Assembly (NCBI GenBank): GCA_040771825.1
Contig: JAXGZG010000004.1
Location: 1-64,000 of the forward strand
Source of the DNA: JAXGZG01 sp040771825
Lineage (GTDB): Bacteria; Bacillota; Sulfobacillia; Fermentithermobacillales; Fermentithermobacillaceae
Direction: 5' to 3'
Length of the DNA: 64,000 nt
Shown piece by piece: positions 60,396 to 64,000 of this stretch. Every line of letters starts with the position of its first letter. Within the stretch, counting starts at the first letter, position 1. The notes beneath the pieces were generated by a model. That model did not search any database. It was not told the origin of the DNA and saw only the letters and a list, made by a program, of their open reading frames with translations. The position numbers and the translations under genes were made by a program.

Positions 60396-60426
60396 TAGAA
60401 TGCCTGGAAAAGGGATGGAGTTATTC
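60396..60426 (-). promoter_or_regulatory. Candidate sigma-F/G promoter of sleB-ypeB
   Basis: CATTCTA (60402-60396 on the minus strand) with GAATA (60426-60422) 19 bases upstream. The -10 is identical to the one before the coat gene pair; the spacer is one base longer than ideal. sleB-ypeB is a sigma-G operon in B. subtilis. Confidence 0.5.
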
Positions 60427-60433
60427 AGAGGCG

Positions 60434-61438
60434 CTAGTGCCCTTGGTACTGGGCTACGTTGGCGTTGTGTTCTGAGAGGGTCTTGGCGAAAGCGTGGGTG
60501 CCATCGTTCTTGGCCACAAAGTAAAGGAAATCGACGCTATCTGGGTCCAGTACCGATTCCAAAGAAGCCTTGCCGAAGTTGCTTATGGGGCCAGGGGGAA
60601 GCCCCACCTTGCGATAGGTGTTGAAGAGGGAATCAACCTCTAGATCTCTCCATAGAACAGGTCCTTGGTATTTGCCCACCGCATACATGACTGTTGGGTC
60701 TGCGTCTAGTTTCATGCCAATCCTGAGTCGATTCAGGTACACAGCGGCTATCATGGGTCTTTCCTGGGCGGCCCGGGCCTCTCTCTCAACTATAGAGGCC
60801 ATTGTGAATGCCTCATGTGGGCTGAGCCCCGATTGTCTGGCTTTTTCCTGAATGTCTTTGGTAAACACCTGGGATGTTCTGGCAAGCATCATTGACGCCA
60901 AGTCTTTTTCGGTGGCGCCTTTCCTTATGAAATACGTGTCAGGGAAAAGGTAGCCCTCAAGGGGATACTTCGTGTTCTTTACGTCATTCTCTGAAACGTA
61001 ATCGGGAAGAAGCGCCGCATCTTTGGCAATTTCCAGAAACACCGCGGCAGACCCAAACCCCCTCTCCTCCACAAGGTCTGCGATTTGCTCTACCGCCAAG
61101 CCCTCCCTCACGGTTAGGGTGTAGTAAATCACGTGCCCCTGAACCAGGCTCTTGACGGCATCCCAAGCAAAGATCCCGGGCTCGAACTGGAATTCGCCCG
61201 ATTGGATCTTGGCTTCTGCCCCCATAATCCTAACAAGCCCTCTGAAGAAAAGCTGGTTCCTTATGATGTTCTTTTCCAGGAGAAGAGCAGCCACCTGTCT
61301 CGTGGTGTACCCGGGCTCTACCGCGACAACCACAGGCATTGAGTCTTTGGGGAGGGGACACGATGCCATATAGGCAAACACAAGCGTGCCTACGAGCAAG
61401 ATCCCCAAGACAACTCCAACCTTGTGCCGCCCTAGCAT
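60434..61438 (-). CDS. mltG: Endolytic transglycosylase MltG
   Basis: 334 residues. A membrane helix (about 8-27), a LysM-like VAVEPGYTTRQVAALLLEKNII part, and the YceG catalytic domain with ASIVEREARAAQERPMIAAVYLNRL (catalytic Glu) and KLDADPTVMYAVG. The C-terminus has NTYRKVGLPPGPISNFG. It cleaves nascent glycan strands and sets their length. It is next to DUF1292 and ruvX, as in other Firmicutes. GGAGAGAG precedes the ATG. Confidence 0.95.
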   Translation of the reverse strand: MLGRHKVGVVLGILLVGTLVFAYMASCPLPKDSMPVVVAVEPGYTTRQVAALLLEKNIIRNQLFFRGLVRIMGAEAKIQSGEFQFEPGIFAWDAVKSLVQGHVIYYTLTVREGLAVEQIADLVEERGFGSAAVFLEIAKDAALLPDYVSENDVKNTKYPLEGYLFPDTYFIRKGATEKDLASMMLARTSQVFTKDIQEKARQSGLSPHEAFTMASIVEREARAAQERPMIAAVYLNRLRIGMKLDADPTVMYAVGKYQGPVLWRDLEVDSLFNTYRKVGLPPGPISNFGKASLESVLDPDSVDFLYFVAKNDGTHAFAKTLSEHNANVAQYQGH

Positions 61439-61452
61439 TATGTCTCTCTCTC

Positions 61453-61827
61453 CTAGTCCTCCGGCTCCCCTTGTTCTTCCACTTCGATCTCGTAGTCTCC
61501 CAGGTCACCTTCTAGGTCCATTTCCTCGAAGGCTCTTAGGACCCGTTCCCACTCGTCGTCGCTGTCTATGGTCACCAAAACGCCCTTGCCGTCGTCGTCT
61601 TCGTCAACTCTAAGAATCACTATCTCCGGCTCCAATGCTTCTTCTTCTTCTATGGGCATAAGCACGACATACTGATTATCGTCAACAAACAAAGAGTCGA
61701 AAAGTATCTTGAAACGGGACTCCTTGCCCTCTTCGTCTTCAAGCACTATCACATCGTCTTCTATCTCCGATACCTCGCGGTGGAAATCCGAGAATTCGTC
61801 ATCTTTGCCGCCATACACGGGTCTCAC
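61453..61827 (-). CDS. DUF1292 family acidic protein
   Basis: 124 residues, very acidic. Motifs: VIVLEDEEGKESRFKILFDSLFVDDNQYVVLMPIEE in outline, and EPEIVILRVDEDDDGKGVL, then ERVLRAFEEMDLEGDLG. YrzB-like DUF1292 proteins have no known function but are found with ruvX and mltG across Firmicutes. GTG 61827 overlaps the ruvX stop. Confidence 0.9.
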   Translation of the reverse strand: MRPVYGGKDDEFSDFHREVSEIEDDVIVLEDEEGKESRFKILFDSLFVDDNQYVVLMPIEEEEALEPEIVILRVDEDDDGKGVLVTIDSDDEWERVLRAFEEMDLEGDLGDYEIEVEEQGEPED

Positions 61828-62276
61828 TGCCCTTCATGCTTAGTTGACATGCCTGCTGCCTGCTTTAGGTAGGTCTCTAGTATCAGAACGGCGGCCACTG
61901 CGTCTATGGTCATGCGCCGCCTCCTTCGAGACTTCCCCAAGCCTATCATTTCCTTCTCCGCCTGGGAAGTCGTAAGACGTTCGTCAAGCATGACCACTGG
62001 TAATCCGCTCTTTCTTTCGAGTTTCTTGGCGAACCTTTCGGACTTCTTAGCGCTTTCCCCCATAGTACCATCCATGTTCTTAGGCAGGCCCACCACGAAA
62101 GCAGTGGCGCCCCGCTCTTTGGCGATACCCACCAGTTCTTCTGTAAGCCGTTCATCACCGACGAAAGGCAGCACCCCCAAAGGGTGAGCGTAGAGCCCCA
62201 TTTCGTCACTGATGGATACCCCTACTCGTTTTTCACCCAAGTCTATCCCGATGATTATGCCTTGGCTCTCACCCAC
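61824..62276 (-). CDS. ruvX: Holliday junction resolvase-like RuvX (YqgF)
   Basis: 150 residues with RNase H fold. IIGIDLGEKRVGVSISDE has the first Asp; VVGLPKNMDGTMGESA and VVMLDERLTTSQAE carry further acids, and the C-terminal region contains IDAVAAVLILETYL. The family is linked to pre-16S rRNA processing (YqgF) and to recombination. GTG 62276 is preceded by GGAGG. Confidence 0.94.
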   Translation of the reverse strand: MGESQGIIIGIDLGEKRVGVSISDEMGLYAHPLGVLPFVGDERLTEELVGIAKERGATAFVVGLPKNMDGTMGESAKKSERFAKKLERKSGLPVVMLDERLTTSQAEKEMIGLGKSRRRRRMTIDAVAAVLILETYLKQAAGMSTKHEGQ

Positions 62277-62299
62277 AACAAAACCTCCGCTTCATAGCT

Positions 62300-63240
62300 T
62301 CACACCACTTTTATGCAGAAATGCGGACATACCCTAGCACAATAGCCGCACATGACGCATTTGGACATATCGGGCCGGGCCTTTCCTCGGTCCAGTGTCA
62401 TGGCGCCGAATCCGCAGCGTTGGACGCATAGGCCGCAACCCTGACACCATTCCTGCACAACCAAGCGCCTCCCTTGGCCGCGGGCCTCCTCTTGAAGCGC
62501 TGAGTCCACCTCCTGCCCGGTTAGGCACTTGGCCGCGAACTGGAGTTCAGAAATGTTCTTTATCCCCACACAGACGCTGTCCTTGTAAGGAAAATCTCTT
62601 GCATACTCCAAAGCCTCTAGCGCCCGGCCATACAAATGGCCTCCTCCAAGGGCTTTCATTATGTAAATGCCTTTTCCCATCTGGCGGGCAAAGCATAGGG
62701 CGTCCTCCATATCCTCTCTTGTACCATCCACGATGCCCAACCCATGAACATTAAGAATCGCGAATATGACGTCGACATCGTCGCGCATAGCCCACCAGCC
62801 CTTACAGGCTACACGGTGGGTGGAAACCGAAATGGCCCTGACTTTGCCGCGCTCCTTGGCTCTTTCAGAAACTTCAGGGCATCGCTGTGCCCTTTAAGGG
62901 TAAGCCCCGACTCTTGCTCGTGAAGGCCGAAAACGTCCACGACATCGCGATTAAGCTGGCGGCGGTACATATCGAGACTGCGCTTCATCCCCGCTTCATC
63001 GTAAGCATAGCACCTACTGGCGATCACGACACCGGGAAGATTGGAGATCTCTTTGAGGTAGGGATAGACGCCGTAGAACTCGGCTGCGTCGAAGAAATTG
63101 ACTCCCAGACCGTGGGCTTCCTTTACGAGGTTTCGTCCTTGGTGCAACGGAAGGCCTCCGTGGGACGCCCCAAAACCCAAGGCGCCCAGACACAACACAG
63201 AGACGCTAAGGCCCGTCCGGCCAAGTGGGGAGTATAGCAT
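62300..63240 (-). CDS. Aldo/keto reductase with C-terminal ferredoxin domain, frameshifted
   Basis: The N-terminal part (from ATG 63240) has LGRTGLSVSVLCLGALGFG and GVNFFDAAEFYGVYP with the catalytic Asp/Tyr. Around 62858-62870 the frame breaks (stop at 62809). A shifted frame continues ERAKERGKVRAISVSTH and then DDVDVIFAILNVHG to 62300, ending in a 4Fe-4S pair: CQGCGLCVQRCGFGAM and CVMCGYCARVCPHFCI. AKRs with two ferredoxin clusters are common in anaerobes and likely exchange electrons with a ferredoxin-linked partner. Two start codons exist for the second part; intact it would be about 312 residues. Confidence 0.8.
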
Positions 63241-63292
63241 CAGAACACCACCGTCTTCATGGGGTCCCTCCTTTCGAAGGGACCCGCGCCAC

Positions 63293-64000
63293 TTACTTGA
63301 TAGGCAGGAGTCGTCCCGCCAGTTTCTTCATGACGTCTGGAAGCGTGGTGTACTCCAGAGCGTCCAAGCCAAGCCTGTGGGGTTCAAACGGCCCAAGGGA
63401 ACGCAAGTAATCAGCCAATTCGTTGGCAACTGCTCTAACACGATCGTAAGAGACATCGGCGAAGAAATCCTGAGTCAATGAGTTTACAATCGCAAATCTG
63501 GAATCCCAAAGCGATGACGAGGAGGTCCGTCAAACCTTGTGGGGTTACACTGCATCATGCTACAAGGCATTAACGGCCCATGATGGGATCCTCTCATCCA
63601 CCCCGCCACCAGATGGGGTCTGGCAAAGGGCTCTAGAGCCTCTCCCACAGCGGGCAACCCGCTTTGGCACCTTACGATGCAAACCGGGTCATCTTTACCT
63701 ACGTACCTTCCGGCCAGAAGGTTCAAACGCTCGGTTGAGGATACGGCGCCGATATCGCCGGTGGTACGGGAGTAAACAGCCTTGATGCAGTATCGCCCGG
63801 GCGCTCCGATGAGCACGAGAAGGTCATAGAGCTCTTCTGGGGCGTGGAACACGACCTTTTTGTGTTCCATCAGATCGTGCACTTCGAAATCAAAGCCTTT
63901 GTGCATCTTGGGGTCAATGCAGAGCCCCGGAGTATTGAAAGGGTCAGCAAACATCTTGTACAGAGGCATGTTCCAGGCTCCGGGTTCCGTCTTGTCTGCC
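63293..64000 (-). CDS. FBP aldolase/phosphatase, C-terminal part, frameshifted, truncated by window edge
   Basis: Bifunctional archaeal-type fructose-1,6-bisphosphate aldolase/phosphatase for gluconeogenesis. From the right edge: DKTEPGAWN, PLYKMFADPFNTPGLCIDPK, FDFEVHDLMEHK, then AGWMRGSHHGPLMPCSMM and NPTRFDGPPR. The frame then changes at about 63514-63520, giving IALGFQICDCKLIDS, and again at about 63470-63476, giving QDFFADVSYDRVRA to the stop at 63293. Both breaks could be explained by a lost dinucleotide. The final PFEPHRLGLDALEYTTLPDVMKKL is conserved. The N-terminus lies beyond the window. Confidence 0.82.

Overview
The window reads as chromosome of an endospore-forming member of the Bacillota (Clostridia-like, moderately high GC). 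Evidence: PolC-type replicase, CodY, sporulation sigma factor SigK, a GerA-type germinant receptor operon, SleB/YpeB, CotF-like coat proteins, and the usual Firmicutes gene orders (rpsB-tsf-pyrH-frr-uppS-cdsA-dxr-rseP-ispG-polC; topA-xerC-hslV-hslU-codY; ruvX-DUF1292-mltG). Genus and species cannot be fixed from the sequence alone.

Layout. 1-2.3 kb: an uncharacterised membrane protein overlapping a glycerophosphodiester phosphodiesterase. 2.3-6.5 kb: an accessory patch where a three-gene transposition unit (zinc-ribbon protein, DDE transposase, AAA ATPase) lies between an N-terminal and a C-terminal piece of SdrD-like surface proteins. 6.7-17.2 kb: two tRNA-Leu genes, a probable 6S RNA, an Obg/DRG-like GTPase, a Nif3-like protein, patatin-like lipase, two MFS transporters, carbamate kinase, D,D-carboxypeptidase, DUF523 and FolT-like ECF component. 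17.2-29.2 kb: one long minus-strand operon running rpsB to polC (translation, isoprenoid and phospholipid synthesis, membrane proteolysis, replication). 29.3-37.3 kb: FliA-type sigma, codY, hslUV, xerC, topA, dprA. 37.4-47.6 kb: ger operon, rnhB, yraN, comM, MATE pump, LysM protein, trpS. 47.6-56.7 kb: LuxR regulator, YqeG phosphatase, sigK, a degenerate penicillin-binding protein, a Myb-like regulator, then nucleotide-sugar and glycogen genes (galU, GT4, glgA, galT). 56.7-64 kb: a repetitive CotF-like coat protein, a small coat protein, ypeB-sleB, mltG, DUF1292, ruvX, an aldo/keto reductase with ferredoxin domain, and the C-terminal part of an FBP aldolase/phosphatase cut by the window edge.

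Functional threads. Sporulation and germination dominate the right half: candidate forespore promoters (a CATTCTA -10 with a GHATR-type -35) precede both sleB-ypeB and the coat gene pair. Strong vegetative promoters can be read before comM, trpS, the GT4 gene, xerC and the 6S RNA; the xerC promoter sits inside a 12-of-13 matched inverted repeat.

Oddities. PolC lacks the inserted proofreading exonuclease. The penicillin-binding protein has lost its catalytic serine and lysines in an otherwise open frame. Four conserved genes (uppS, trpS, the aldo/keto reductase, FBP aldolase/phosphatase) carry frameshifts, which points to a draft-quality sequence, though this cannot be proven here. Several starts appear to be non-AUG, including CTG for dxr and comM.
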